A DNA stretch of 64,000 bases from Triops longicaudatus. Lineage: Eukaryota; Arthropoda; Branchiopoda; Notostraca; Triopsidae. The first letter of the stretch is position 1; the number at the start of each line of letters is the position of its first letter. Positions 38,563-50,463 of the stretch are shown piece by piece. The notes under the pieces are model-generated. The model was not told where the DNA came from. It ran no database searches and saw only the letters and a program-made list of their open reading frames with translations. Position numbers and translations under genes: made by a program. The stretch is from positions 62,001 to 126,000 of the forward strand of contig JAGQDJ010000608.1 in NCBI GenBank assembly GCA_022885665.1, written 5' to 3'.

Positions 38563-38965
38563 CATTATTTTATTACTATTATTACTATTATTATTACTAA
38601 TATTATTGTAATAATAATTATTACTACTACTATTACTTTCTTTCATTCAACTTTCACCATTGCCCGTCTTATTACTTACTGATACTATTATTTATATTAC
38701 TGCTACTTCTTTTATTACTATACATATTATTACTAAAATTTCTAGCATTATTAATATTGCAATTATTATTTTTAAATTTGTATTACTATTACTCTTGTAA
38801 TTATTACTACTACTACTATCATAATTAACCTATATTATTATTATTATTATTATTATTATTGTTATTTTTACTGTTACTAATACTACTTTCTTCCTACTTT
38901 ATTATTGCTTTTCTTATTACTTACTACTACTGTTATTATTATCATTATAATTATTATTGTTATTA
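38563..38965. repeat. ATT/ACT trinucleotide microsatellite cluster
   Basis: Nearly 400 bp consist of ATT, ACT and ATA trinucleotides, including an uninterrupted ATT run at about 38832-38860. It separates the RPS2 fragment from the sushi/EGF remnant. Such tracts are unstable and commonly mark old insertions. Confidence 0.75.
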
Positions 38966-39165
38966 ACGGACGCTAGAAAGTGTACATTTGTGCTTGGGCT
39001 ATGAATTTTTCTAACACTGTTATTAATTTTGTATAGTTATGCTCAGCATTAATTCTTTTTACGTGAACATAGAATGCTGATCTCAACATGGTGTCTTTTG
39101 ACCCGAACGGGAAGTTAGTTGAGTTCAACATAAATCCTTTTGAACTCAACCATTCGAAATATTAT

Positions 39166-41619
39166 TTCTGACCGGGGAAGAGGGTAATCACGTACCCGGT
39201 ACCAGCGTCACTTATTTCTGCGAACCGGGCTTTTCTCTAAAAGCATTCCGAATATAACCTGTGGCAATGATGGACGATGGCTCGGAGAACTACCCATTTG
39301 CCTCCAGGTATTCCAATAAATAGAAGCGACACGCATTCCATGTAATGTATCCTAATTTGTTGTATATTGTTTCAGGATGTTTGTGATGATCCACCAATAG
39401 TACGTTACGCGAATGTCTCGAAAGTTGGAATTTGACCCGTTGGATCGCAATATCATTATTCTTGCCTACTAGACCAATACCTGTCACAGAGTGCGTACTT
39501 GGAATGCGTAGCGGATAATTGAATTTGTGACGTACCGAATTGCTTACCTGTCAGCTGCCCGCAGCCCAGGGTATTGCCTACAAATTTAACAAACATTTTT
39601 TGCTAATATATTTTTTTATTTTTTTTAATATTATTTTATTTTATTTATATATATTTTTAAATATTATTACTATTTTTTCTTTTTATTTTTTTTATTTATT
39701 TTTGTTCGTGATATTATAACGTATCTAGGCTCCGTTGAATAGTTTCCTCGGCACGGTAAATACATCTATGGGTGTGACCTCGGATGCGTGTCAAACAGGG
39801 TACCAGTTTCTGGGTCAAGTTATACGCGTGTGCCAAGTGACGGGAACTTGGTCAGGGAATTCTTTACAATATCAGACGTAACTTGAACTTAAAATTATTA
39901 AGTACGAAATTAGAATTAATAAGAATGTAGAAATATTAATTGATTTTCCAATTTGGTTAGGTGTATGGTTTCCAGAGTTGGTACCTCCCGTGCATGGGTT
40001 AGTTATGGGCGTGGCTCGACAGTGCGGTGACAAAGTACGGTTCCTGTACGAGGCTGGGCACACACCGCACGACTCCGAGGTCGCACTCTGCGACGCAACG
40101 GCACAATGGACGCCGTCTCCACCGATCTGCGAGCGTACTTTGGCTTCTTATCTATTTTTTAAGTCTATTATTATCTTTATTGGTTTTTACTATTAATATT
40201 TGCGTTTTACTGGATCCTTGAAGTGAGTGGTTAACAGCGTTTTATTGTATTTGAATAAGTTTTTTTCTTTGTGTTCGTTTTATATTTACAAAATTGTGGA
40301 TTTCTTATTTTCAGGTAATATTCATTTAATTATTTTTTTTCTTTAAACATAGCGTAATGTATTCGTTTATTAACAGAGTATAGGTTTATTAAGGTTTTCT
40401 GTGTATATGTCAGATTTGGTCGCGATTTATTTTACTTTCAAATAGTATAGATTGAGTCATTCATTTGTGTTAATTTTAGTGGCTTTATGCCGAGATCAGC
40501 CTCCATAGCGCATGCAGTAGCGCCAAGCGTGGAACCAAGATCTGCGGGGGCGTGGTTGAAATGAGAATGCTAACCTGGCTACGTGAGACATGGAAATTTG
40601 TCAGTACAGTATCTTCCTAATCGAATCTGGACTGCACCTGCCGGAAAATGCGAGCGTAAGACGTGATCAACTCATAAATTCAGTTAAAAAATGTTTCGAG
40701 TTTTTCTTTGTTTAGGTGTTTAGTGTGGAATACCCCGTGCACCGCCGGGTATTACGTTGCTGGGCTTTTCATGTGCATTTAGCGACCGTTTAGTTATTTC
40801 TTGCCCACCAGGTATTATTTTTTTTAATATTAATATTAAAAATGAATTATAATGGAATTAGAATAATTTTTGGGGAAAAAAATAATGGGGCAAAAATCTG
40901 TTGGACAAAATGTGATTAAGTGCCAAAGCAATGGACAATGGTCAGGAACTATTGCTTGGGAAAAATCGCGGGATTGTCGATGTCTGAATGGAGGGTCGTG
41001 TCTACCGACTTGCATTTGCGCTTGTCCTCTAGGATTTAGCGGCGACAGATGTCAAAAAGGTACGCTAAAAAGAAAATTGACGTCGTTTATGGCGTTTTTT
41101 AATAGTAAGTTTAGTCGTGCACTAATGGTACACCCTTAGCGTAATTTTAGGATTTTTTTATTTTCATTTTTTTTTTATTATTTTGTGTAGAATTTTGGTT
41201 TTTAGGGTGTGAAGCGTGGTGTCGAAAAGTTTGCATGTTGTAAAAGTAATCGTGTAGTTCGTAGCGTATTGCATTTTGCCTTGCCTGAACGGTGGCACGT
41301 GTACCGCCCCTTACCTTTGTTCCTACTGTCCTGGTTACAAAGGTCTTCGGTGTGAAAAACTTAAATCGTTCACCAAGCTAAACCGGTAGAAAATCAGGCA
41401 AGTAATACATTTTTAAGATTTAGCGACTTGCGACCCACCATGTGGCAATGGAGGGCGCTGTGTAGCTGCTAATACGTGCCATTGTCCTCCAGGATATGGC
41501 AATCCGCAGTGCCTTCATAAAAAGTAAATTTCGAATCAAAGTGTTGACGAAAATTAGCTTTAAATGTTAACTGTTTTATGTCTTTTTGTAGGACGAGTGG
41601 TTCGTGGTATAGAGGCTAA
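39166..41619 (+). pseudogene. Sushi (CCP)/EGF-domain extracellular protein gene, broken
   Basis: Successive blocks with splice signals encode sushi modules and then EGF repeats. Blocks: 39166-39307 (GTSVTYFCEPGFSLKA, frameshift, NITCGNDGRWLGELPICLQ), 39376-39570 (VCDDPPIVRYANVSKVG, TGA at 39433, SCLLDQYLSQSAYLEC, TGA at 39520), 39729-39877 (CQTGYQFLGQVIRVC), 39961-40134 (RQCGDKVRFLYEAGH), 40480-40654 (frameshift, TGA at 40562, TAA at 40571), 40716-40811 (TAG at 40721), 40862-41059 (TAA at 40864, then EGF CLNGGSCLPTC), 41265-41385 (EGF CLNGGTCTAPYLCSYC), 41424-41523 (EGF CGNGGRCVAANTCHC) and 41592-41619 (stop at 41617). Such proteins are secreted or membrane-bound adhesion or complement-like molecules. 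The EGF exons are nearly intact while the sushi exons are wrecked. A real pseudogene is favoured because many lesions fit C-to-T or G-to-A changes. Confidence 0.72.
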
Positions 41620-42055
41620 ACTAGTGTTCATGTTTTTGTTATTTTCTTGTAATTCGGTTTTGTTTCCGTGATTTGTATAAACACTGACTGGAAAGTTCAT
41701 AAGATAAATACAAATTCATATGTCGCCAAGCTTTTGAAATGTACGAATGAAGAAAGTCTTTAAAGTACGAATCAGGAGAAGAACTGCAAAAATGTGTGGG
41801 GAAAGGGTCACGTACGTGATTTGAATCGTACACGTTATCAAAATAAATAATAATGGTTTACTTTCCTATATTTGTATAAAATGAAACAAAACCTGCACGG
41901 ATGACCATAAAGTGTAGTATTTAATTTTGAACAAACTTCCTGCCAGAAATAAATCAATTAATAATCTAAGAACAGTACTAGTTGTCATCCATGACAAGTT
42001 GCATAGGTAACATACGACTTGTAACACCTATATTTCAAATAGGCACGTCGAACAT

Positions 42056-42420
42056 GAGTCATATAGCCGAGCGGTCTAAGGCATTACCTTATGACCGTGA
42101 GGTTGAGGGTTCGAGTCCCCGCGCCTGAGGTTTGGTTTTTCAGAGGAAATGACACTGTCTATACCCTATCCTGTTTCGTATGGTACCTGGTATATCCCAT
42201 TAAAATGGGATTACCAATAGTAACATTGGAAACATCATGGGAAGCAGGAAAAGGGAAAGGAAAGTTTGAACGAGACCTCGGAAAGCATGATGCTGGCATC
42301 GTGCATCGCACTTTTCCCATGTCATTCCTTATGGGATTTCAAACTTTTTGGCTCCTGAGACGCCCTCAGGGCATAATTTCATATTCAAGCTCAGTTTTTT
42401 CGCTTATTTGAAGGGCTAGC
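42056..42420 (+). repeat. tRNA-derived SINE-like element
   Basis: A perfect pol III A-box (TAGCCGAGCGG, 42065-42075) and B-box (GGTTCGAGTCC, 42107-42117) lie at tRNA-like spacing, with a D-arm like tRNA-Leu. The acceptor ends do not pair and the long variable arm of tRNA-Leu is missing, so it is not a working tRNA. The roughly 290 bp that follow, without genes, may be the SINE body. The right end is a guess. Confidence 0.45.
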
Positions 42421-43150
42421 ACAATAATTCTTACAGATTCGGAATCCTCGCGCGGAGCGGAATAATTTTTATATCTTAATTTTCATTTTCTAAACATTCC
42501 GTTAATTGGAGTGCGAGGCATAAATTAGCCATCTACGAATAACGGACATCTTGGCCTATACTTGAATACCGTTTACGTTGCCAGAAACAAAGTTACTGGC
42601 ATGGTCACCCATATACCAAACAAGATGAGTTGTGCAGAATTTTACTACTGCATTTTCATACGAAATCTTTTGCATAGTTAATTCCTTTGTTCGTGAAAGC
42701 ATTCATGGTGTTCATACATTCAAGACTGAAGCGTTGTCGTGCAGGTAATGTAATAATTTAAAATTCACTTATTTACAGTTTTTACGAGCAACTTAATTAT
42801 TGAAAAACAGGGCAACACAATTCCAATCCCAGAGTAATTTATTAGACAAAATACGCATATACAATAGTGTAAAAGAGCAAGTCACACGCAATCTGAAAAA
42901 AAAACGTCAGTAAAAAAATCGTTGCTTTGTTGTCAAGAAATATATCACAAAGGCAGGCAAAGCTTTTCATACATAGATTGTAGGGAAGGGCATCAGTACA
43001 TGCTTAGAACACGACCAGCACTCTTTTCTACATGATTACTTCTTTTTACAAGGAATTGTCTATATATCTCTTCCTTTAATATGTTTTCTTGTTAGCAAGG
43101 AATACTTTTTTTTAAATCTGTGAAAAGGCTTTTGAATTTTACCAAGAATA

Positions 43151-43545
43151 CTACGCGGGCTTACCCATGCCACGAGCGGTAACTGTTTGATATTCGCTTC
43201 CAACCCAAGGGTTTTTCTCAAACAGTTGCTGGAAGCCTGCGCGAGTAGCAGCAGTAGCGCTAGGCAAACGTACAGCAGAAATGATTTCCGAGGCGGTTTC
43301 ACACAGTGCCAGCCAGAGTCATTCCCAAAGCAGCAGCGATGCTGATGAGAAAGAAGTTGTCAGAGCTACTGACACTTGCTGCCATATCTTAAGAATCAAC
43401 CAGGGAAAATACCGTCATAACTGTCTCACTTCTTTTTAAGAATGTACATTACCTGGTAAGGATTCAAAGAAATCTGCGCAGTAGATTCAGCGACGAGAGC
43501 CGAAAGTGCTTTCTTCGACTTGCCCCTCAAGCGAAAGTACCACGT
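43151..43545 (-). pseudogene. Frameshifted small minus-strand gene, family not recognised
   Basis: An upstream minus-strand exon candidate ends at 43453 with the donor CAG|GTAATG and reads RGKSKKALSALVAESTAQIS. A second block begins at the ATG at 43385 and reads MAASVSSSDNFFLISIAAAL then GMTLAGTV, resembling a membrane segment, before a TGA near 43300. In another frame it continues at once as SEIISAVRLPSATAATRAGF and QQLFEKNPWVGSEYQTVTAR, ending at a TAG at 43151 or at a donor after 43165. One single-base frameshift therefore splits an otherwise coherent small protein. It could be a pseudogene, a sequencing error or a missed tiny intron. Confidence 0.4.
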
Positions 43546-43799
43546 GAGGCTTGACACACCAATCGATGGTGTAAGCTGAGCATGTATTTAAAAGACTTAC
43601 ACAAGTAAAAAAATAAATAAAAAAACGACAACAAAAACACGTGACAAAAGTGTTGTCAAGTTGAACTTATATCTAATAATCGATCAGCGAATAGACTTCA
43701 ACTGCCATCTATGAAGAGAAGGGTTTCATTGTAGCGTAACAAAAATAAAGTGCACGTGGTTGGACGAGTCTGCTTAACTAAGATTTATCAAGTTATAAC

Positions 43800-44938
43800 A
43801 TGTCTATCAGACGGCCCGAACATCAAGCTCCTCCAGAAATTGTAACCATCAAATAACTTCTTTGTTTCCTTTAACTATTGTTCTCTTTCTTAGTTCTACA
43901 ACGAAGATGAGGCACAAAAATATACTCAAAAGTAACTTATTTACATCGTGAGAGATCCAATCTTATGTAGTTTCTATCTGTAGCACACGAATGATGGATA
44001 TCCAGTTACAAATGTCCGAACGAGCCCTGGAGCTTTTGTGCTTACCCGAAGACCAACCTAGTTTGATTTTGGATGTGGGCTGCGGTTCTGGGTTGAGTGG
44101 ACAAACCCTAACTGACAATGATCATATCTGGATTGGCGTTGATATCTCCCGCGCTATGTTAGGTATAGTGCGTAAACTAATATAAATAAAGACTTAACGT
44201 TCTTCGTTTGTTTTATGGGTTAGGTGTTGCGAAAGACAGGGAAGTCGAAGGAGATTTGTTATTAGGCGACATGGGAGAGGGCGTTCCCTTCCGTGCGGGT
44301 GTATTCGATGCAGCCATCAGCATTTCTGCTCTGCAATGGCTTTGCAATGCAGACAAAAGGAGTCATAAACCTGCCAAACGACTCTACACTTTCTTTTCTA
44401 GTTTATTTGCCTCATTGGTAAGATAAGAAATTTGGTAAAAAGCTGGCAAGTGGCAGATCTCACATGTATTCCCCTTAATGTGCTATATTAGAGCCGAGGA
44501 GCTCGCGCAGTGTTTCAGTTTTACCCAGAGAACGGCAGTCAGATTGAGCTAATTACTACCCAAGCTATGAAGGCTGGATTCACTGGCGGCTTGGTGGTCG
44601 ACTACCCTAATTCTACCAAAGCTAAGAAAATTTTTCTTGTCTTGATGACTGGAGGAGCTCAGCCTTTGCCTCAGGCTCTGGGTGACGAATCTGCCGCCAG
44701 TGCCACACATGTGTTGGCAGAAAAGAGGTATTAGTTATTTCGACTCATTCCAGAAACGTGTAATACAGCTAGTGATCTGCTTTCTAGGATGAGATTGAAG
44801 CAGATCAGAGGAACGAAGGCACCCAAGAAAAGTAGAGACTGGATTATGGAGAAGAAAGAACGGCGAAAACGTCAGGGGAAAGAAGCACGGGAAAATTCCA
44901 AGTTCACGGGCCGAAAGCGTTCTGGAAAAGGCTGGTAG
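43800..44938 (+). CDS. BUD23: 18S rRNA (guanine-N7) methyltransferase BUD23/WBSCR22
   Basis: Six exons (43800-43841, 43894-43931, 43984-44162, 44224-44417, 44492-44727, 44788-44938) join to 279 residues, close to the 281 of human BUD23. It opens RRPEHQAPPEIFYNEDEAQK, as in the family. The SAM-binding motif I is LILDVGCGSGLSG, followed by the conserved GDLLLGDMGEGVPF and AISISALQWLCNAD. Then come YPENGSQIELITTQAMKAGF and the bud23 C-terminal tail, KKERRKRQGKEARENSKFTG and RKRSGKGW, a basic nuclear/nucleolar segment. The enzyme methylates the N7 of one guanine in 18S rRNA with its partner TRMT112 during 40S ribosome maturation. All introns are short (52-74 bp) and every boundary is GT-AG. The gene looks intact and faces FANCJ tail to tail. 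Confidence 0.95.
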
Positions 44939-45065
44939 TTATTATTGTACAACTCTCGAATATTCAATACAAAAATAATTCAATTCGGTCATGCACGTTC
45001 TACATACAGAACCATTAAATACAAATCATACGAACGTTCACATTAAAACCTGGTCATAAACATAA

Positions 45066-48000
45066 TTATTTCCTTGCCAATTTGAATATTCCATACACGT
45101 CTTCGTTTTCAGTCGCGCGTTTGCGTAGTCTGTCTCTCTCGTCACTGATAAATGACTTCCCAGTCGCAGAGATTTGTGAATCTTCTTCCTTTATTGTGTC
45201 AGAGTTCGCCGCTTCGGAAGACGAACTAAACACACTCATATCGGCGACAAACTGTGTTAAAGACTGTTCTAAACTTTCGTGACTTTGAAAATGTTGAACG
45301 CGTTGTCGTATCCATTTGGACAGGCTGCTAATGCTCGTCCGTTTGGTAGCGTAGCGTTCATCGACTAAGAGAATAGCTCCCCAATCATTTTTATGGCGAA
45401 TACATCTCCCCAGTGCTTGGTTTAACGCTCTAATAAAAAAAAATAACATTAATAGTAAAAATAGTTCTTATTCACGTCTGATGTTCGAAATGAGGTTAAT
45501 AATATTGGAGAATGAAACACAATAAAAAGACGACATACTAACCTGTAGGCTTGAATCTCGTACCACTCGTTCCCGTTTAACACTGTCTTGGTAATGTTGG
45601 CCGATGCGTCACTGGTTCTGGACATGGAAATTTGCTCTTCCTTGGCCTTATTGCTATTATACGTCCGTTTTAATTCCACGACCGAGTCTTTGACGTTGGG
45701 GAAGGGTATTCCAACCTAACAAACCATAGGAGACTGTTAAGAAGAACTGTTTGTCAAGAAGGACTCCATTAAGTCTTACGCAAACAACGGCGCGGGCGTT
45801 GTTGTCAGCAAAGTCCAAGCCTTCGCTGACTTTGCCTCGGTAAACGGCAAACATCAACGAGCCTCCGTCTCCATTTGTGACACTGTCTGTAATACCGAGG
45901 TAAAACTCCTCCATGCAATCCTTTAACTCTGAGCCCATTCGCGGCTCGCACACAATTTGTTTCTTAGACTGTAATTCAGTCCATAAACCAGTTGACTCCC
46001 ACCTACACCGAAGCAAAACAAACGGAACGGTAGAGATAAAGGCAGCTGATGTGAACAGTTTACCTTTCCATTAATTTTTCCATAAAAAAGTAGGACGGTA
46101 GGAAGCAAAGCACACCATGAGGCACTATCGAACAAATGGACAACAAAAGTCGGCCCAGGTCGTCTTGATATTCGTACGTTTGAGAATGTTTATAGTCCCC
46201 AATCAGTTTAACATTCCTAGGTCCTGCGCTTACTACGCCAGCGAGTACCTTTGATTGAAAAATAAATTAAACTGTAAAAATTGCTGTAGAGGAAAATTCT
46301 GCTTTTTGCAGTCTCTATTGTTTGACGGATTACGCTGTATGATTTGCGCACTAACAAATCATTTTACGCGGTTTTGTTCTCCAACTTTCAGAGCTACGCT
46401 AGAATCATAAAAGTAAATAATTCCGAGTTTTCACTGACAAGTTGTGCGAGTCAATTCGCACGAGCATTATCTCAACCCCATTTGAATTAATTGTTTGTGT
46501 GGGTCAACTCTTACTTGTACGACTTGCACAAGTCGTCAGCGGAAATTCGGCATATGGATTTTCTGTTCAAATTTTTAGAAACACCCAGGCCAGCAAGATT
46601 CCACATACAACATTTTTATCGTTGTTTACTTATTCAAGAAAAGCCTTACTTGATTCATTGGAATTACGTGGTTAGCTTCCAAGCTGATACTAAACTTCAA
46701 TCCCAATTCTGACTGGAATGACGCCAAGGGCGACAAAGTTCCTGAGGTAACTATCAGGCATTTGACATCATCACGAATTTCTTCCATGGCTACAGCGGGG
46801 TTAAGGCACCACACATTCAAAACGCATTCCTGTTCCACGAACACGGCACTCTGAAATTACGACAAAATCACATTAATATTTCGATAACGAAACTAGATTG
46901 CAATTAAATAAATTTTATAATTGAAGGGAAATTACAATTAGACGAAATAGTATAAATAAAAGCAGCATTTTAGATTTTAACCATTTAAAATGCAGAAGAG
47001 TAAATACTTCGTCTCTCCCTCGCTCCTTTCTGCGACGGTTTGATTTTATGACAGCGATTCGATAATCCTCAATATGTTTCCGCCCCCTATCAGCCATATA
47101 GTGGTAAACTTGCAGAAAACCTTCCATTAATTGCATAGTGGCAGCGCTTAGGGTCAAATTGACTTCCGGAATGTCGTAATCATCCACACTGGCAACTCTG
47201 CTCGAACCCGTCAATTCTTCTTCTCCAACTGGAGCCGAAAGTTTCTCCACTAATTCCTATTCGCATATGAAAAAAATTCAATAATCTAGTTTTATAATGG
47301 AAAAGTAGCGTTACCGTTAAGCGTTTCAAACGATCCTCATCGTAGCCTTCTTGCATCAGTTGGGCTAAGAACTCAATCCCAGTCATCTGACATGCCGATT
47401 TATCGTACTCGACTGTTTGAAACGGCCTTCTTTCCATCCAGTTGACTAACATGTGGCAGAAAGCTTCCTAGAATGGTTTATACCATTTTCCTATCTGTCT
47501 TCTTTCTTTTTTGAAATTGCGAAACCTTACCACTTGTCGAAATTGCTCCACCAAATCTTCACGTTTGTGGTAAACAGCAATTTGTGATGCTTTTTCGCAA
47601 TCTTTAATGGCAGCTTGGACAAGACTGGCAGGAAAAGAGCCTGAGGCAGCTTCCCGGGCACTATCTTCTATATTGTGGGCTTCGTCCAACAAAACTACAT
47701 GGCCCTTTACGTCGAGTTGCATCTGCGAAAAAAAATCTGGTTCATTAAAAAAATAAAATAAAAATAAAATAAAAAAAGAAAGCCAGAATTACTTACAGAT
47801 CGGCGAATACGGGCATCGATTAGGTAATTGTAGGGACAAAATACAATCTCGGCCATTTTGAGCATTTCACGACTTATGAAGTAAGGACAAGCACGTCGTT
47901 TTTTGCCCACGACCACTAAATCTTCCATATCCCAACCCGTCGGATAACCAGCTTTGGGCATAATTACGTGTGTAAGCGATTCTTCTTTCAAGCGCTGGGC

Positions 48001-48603
48001 TCCAGCCATATACATACAACCAGGACCCTACGGCAAAGTTACCAACAAAGGACACGTTTCACTTGGCACATCAAATGGCTGTTTAAACCAATGTATATTT
48101 ATAAAAAAAAGGAAGGCTTTACCTGGTGTTTTTTTAGCTGTTCCGCTAACTCTCGACACCGTTCGTTTTTGTTCGAGGACACGGAAACTTCATGATGAAT
48201 ACATGTATGCTCCCTGCTACCTAAGATTACCATTCTAAAAGACGAAAAGCTTAGTGAAGTCCTGGAGTTCACTTTATTTCCTTTTTTCATGAATAGCTTA
48301 GGCTATGAATTACTTGGTACGATGGAACGAAGTTCGTTGGAATTCGCGGACGACTTGACTGATCTGCTTATGTGTCCGTGTGCCATAAAATATTTTCGGG
48401 ACTCTATAAGTCAAAGAACAGTGTAAAGCATGGTCTTGGGTTGCAAGAAGAACGTAGGAGTATGTTGCGATACCAGATGCAATGTATTACTTAGGATAAG
48501 AAGGCACCGGTGGAATGACAGGAGGCTGAGTTTCGATTTCCATAGGCTCAGGAATTTGTGATAGAGTCGGTGTTGCTGAGGCTTGTTCCGATTTTGTTGT
48601 TAA
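45066..48603 (-). CDS. BRIP1: FANCJ/BRIP1 5'-3' DNA helicase, part from motif Ia to C-terminus
   Basis: Twelve minus-strand exons, in gene order: 48603-48491, 48403-48314, 48234-48123, 48027-47797, 47722-47531, 47467-47315, 47256-47008, 46850-46650, 46248-46064, 46002-45780, 45715-45543, 45429-45066 (761 codons plus stop, all phases consistent). Motif Ia is KIFYGTRTHKQ. The iron-sulfur cysteines are in NERC, GPGC, RRACPYF and FCPYN. The helicase box is DEAH (LLDEAHNIED), and later motifs are TSGTLSPLASF, CFLPSYFFMEKL, GKVSEGLDFADNNARAV and QALGRCIRHKNDWG. SLEANHV and WCLNPAV are FANCJ-specific. The protein unwinds forked DNA and G-quadruplexes in interstrand crosslink repair and replication. 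The P-loop (Walker A) exons expected upstream were not found between 48.6 kb and the window end. The C-terminal tail after motif VI is about 90 residues, so the long BRCA1-binding tail of the vertebrate protein is absent. Confidence 0.92.
46430..46560 (+). repeat. Dispersed repeat copy 2, in a FANCJ intron
   Basis: It matches the boule-intron copy at 34085-34225 in block order, up to GGAAA-TCGGCAT at the right end. Because FANCJ is on the minus strand, the two copies lie in opposite orientation relative to their host genes. Divergence between the copies suggests an old family. Confidence 0.45.
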
Positions 48604-50463
48604 CTAGACAACGCACTTTATCACAAACTGTCTTAACGAGCTATTAAAACAGGATTTCGATTCTCGGTTTAACAAACAATATTGTGTGGCATGTAGTATT
48701 TTTCGTATAGATGTAAGGTTTCACAATACAGTGACTAGATGCGCGGTAGATCAGCTCTACGAAATTACCGCGTAAACAGAAACGCGTAAACTAAGCCGAG
48801 CTTAACAAGGGTAAGACAGATACGTTCCACGCCCTCAGAAGTTTTATTCTTACTGAGTTACAAAAGAAAAATGAGGAAAAAAGTAAATAAATAAAAAACT
48901 CCAATTTTAATTGTATGTACAGTACAGTATAAAAAATGTTTGGGGAAAAGGGATACAGTGCATGCAGGCAAGTCCAGGCAATGCTGAAAACACTCTTCGG
49001 CTTTCGCTGCCTTTCGAACCCAGTCCAGGGCTTGTCGGTGCCTGAGCTTGCAGGTATCGTTTGAGCGCGTTATCCCCATAAAATTGTTTTAGACTGTACT
49101 GTACTGTCCATATAAAGGGTTACCGATGATACATGAGCAATTTTCAAACAGCTTTCGTCACCGGAAGTTTTTAAAGAATAATGCGAATCACGGATGTTAA
49201 ATGCTGCCTATTTGATATGACCCGCTACATCAGTCTTCTACTCCAGCGAATTTGCAGTAGTGCTTCCAAAAGTCGCGCTTTAGAGCCAAACTCTTTATCT
49301 TTATGGTTGAAAGTAAGCAAGCGTTTGTAATTGGTGAGCTACAGCGCCATGTTTCGTGTAATTTTTGGAAACAATGTATCCAATTTCCGACCGCGTAAAG
49401 GTGAAACCGCGTAGAATGAGAATGCGTAAATGGTGGATCATACTACTGTGAAAATTACTTGTTGATTTAGTTCCAGAAGTTGCAAAAATTCTTTACTCAA
49501 CAAGCTTTTTACCCCTTTTTGATTTTACAGGCTGAACGTGTAACTCATGTTTTTAGATTTGTGAAGCTTTTTCTACAAATAAACTTTAGATTATTCATTA
49601 CATATTACTAACTCTAATACTACTACCGTTTCGTTTTACAGAATTATCAAAGCATTTTTAAAAAAGAGATTGGCAACTTCCAAATATCACTTGCTTATTC
49701 CCAATTTTACATACCAAAGCATAAATTACATTGAGACTATGGCCTGAACACTGATTTTGCTACATAGTTTATCTGCTTGTACCCCAACTCTTTTATAAAA
49801 ATAATAAAACTTCATGCGCATGGGCGGTGACCATAAATACGACTGGAATTATCTAACAGATTGTCTCTGGACACACCTATTTGTTGTTGTTTTTTTTTTC
49901 ACTTTAAAAAAATGTCAGTCTAGGACGAAGCCTATATCATGGTTTGCTTACCTTAGTTTATTTCAAATAAAAAAACAGTTTCATAACGTTAAAAAGTGTG
50001 TCCTATTTCTTTGGTTTTCCTGCTTCTCACCAATCTTGGCCAATTAACAAACTCACACTCGATACGAATAAGAAAAATTTAACCCCGATCAAAAGCGATT
50101 AACAAAGTCGGAGTTCTATTGTATTAAAATAAATACGAAAGAAAAAGCTGTCAGGGTCAAGAGATACTCCTTCCTCCCAGGGTCGAGTTGCCAATTTCGT
50201 GACATGAACATATTCTACTGGCAAGTATAAACCCACTTGACTGTCAACTAACCTATCATTAGGGCTAGATAAAAATCGCGCTGAGGTGTTTGGACAGCTT
50301 CACTAAAGCACCTAATTTTTCTAATCTTTACTTAACTTTGTAATCACTACATATTTAGAAGTCCTAAGTTGTGCATTGTGATGTGATGTCGTGATTTTTG
50401 TTAACTTTTATACCACAACTGTATGCCTCGAAAATTTTGCAGTGATTTTTTTTTTTCGTCTAC
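48604..50463. other. No certain exon; presumed intron or spacer on the FANCJ side
   Basis: A short coding-like minus-strand segment sits at 48960-49080 (two frames open, AG before, weak GT after), but no splicing combination links exon 50464-50551 (ending phase 1) to exon 48491-48603 (starting phase 0). AATAAA on the minus strand near 48850 could end a separate transcript. Otherwise nothing recognised. Confidence 0.35.

Noticed and set aside
39376..39570. Recoding of TGA as Trp or selenocysteine
   Set aside because: Intact genes in the window use TGG for Trp and TGA/TAA/TAG as stops, and this locus also has TAA, TAG and frameshifts, so decay is simpler.
42056..42130. Functional tRNA-Leu gene
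   Set aside because: The A- and B-boxes are perfect, but the acceptor stem does not pair, the T-stem has two mismatches and the long variable arm is absent.
43060..43302. Minus-strand open frame with a signal-peptide-like run (SFLLYVCLALLLLLAQASSN)
   Set aside because: It starts with GTG, not ATG, and lies in a different frame over the same DNA as a more protein-like reading (SEIISAVRLPSATAATRAGF). The Leu run is the frame-shifted image of GCTGCTACT repeats.
48960..49080. Minus-strand exon with a PAN/apple-like reading (AEECFQHCLDLPACT) or an alternative frame (TDKPWTGFERQRKPK)
   Set aside because: Two frames are open, the donor is weak, and neither frame links to neighbouring exons in phase.
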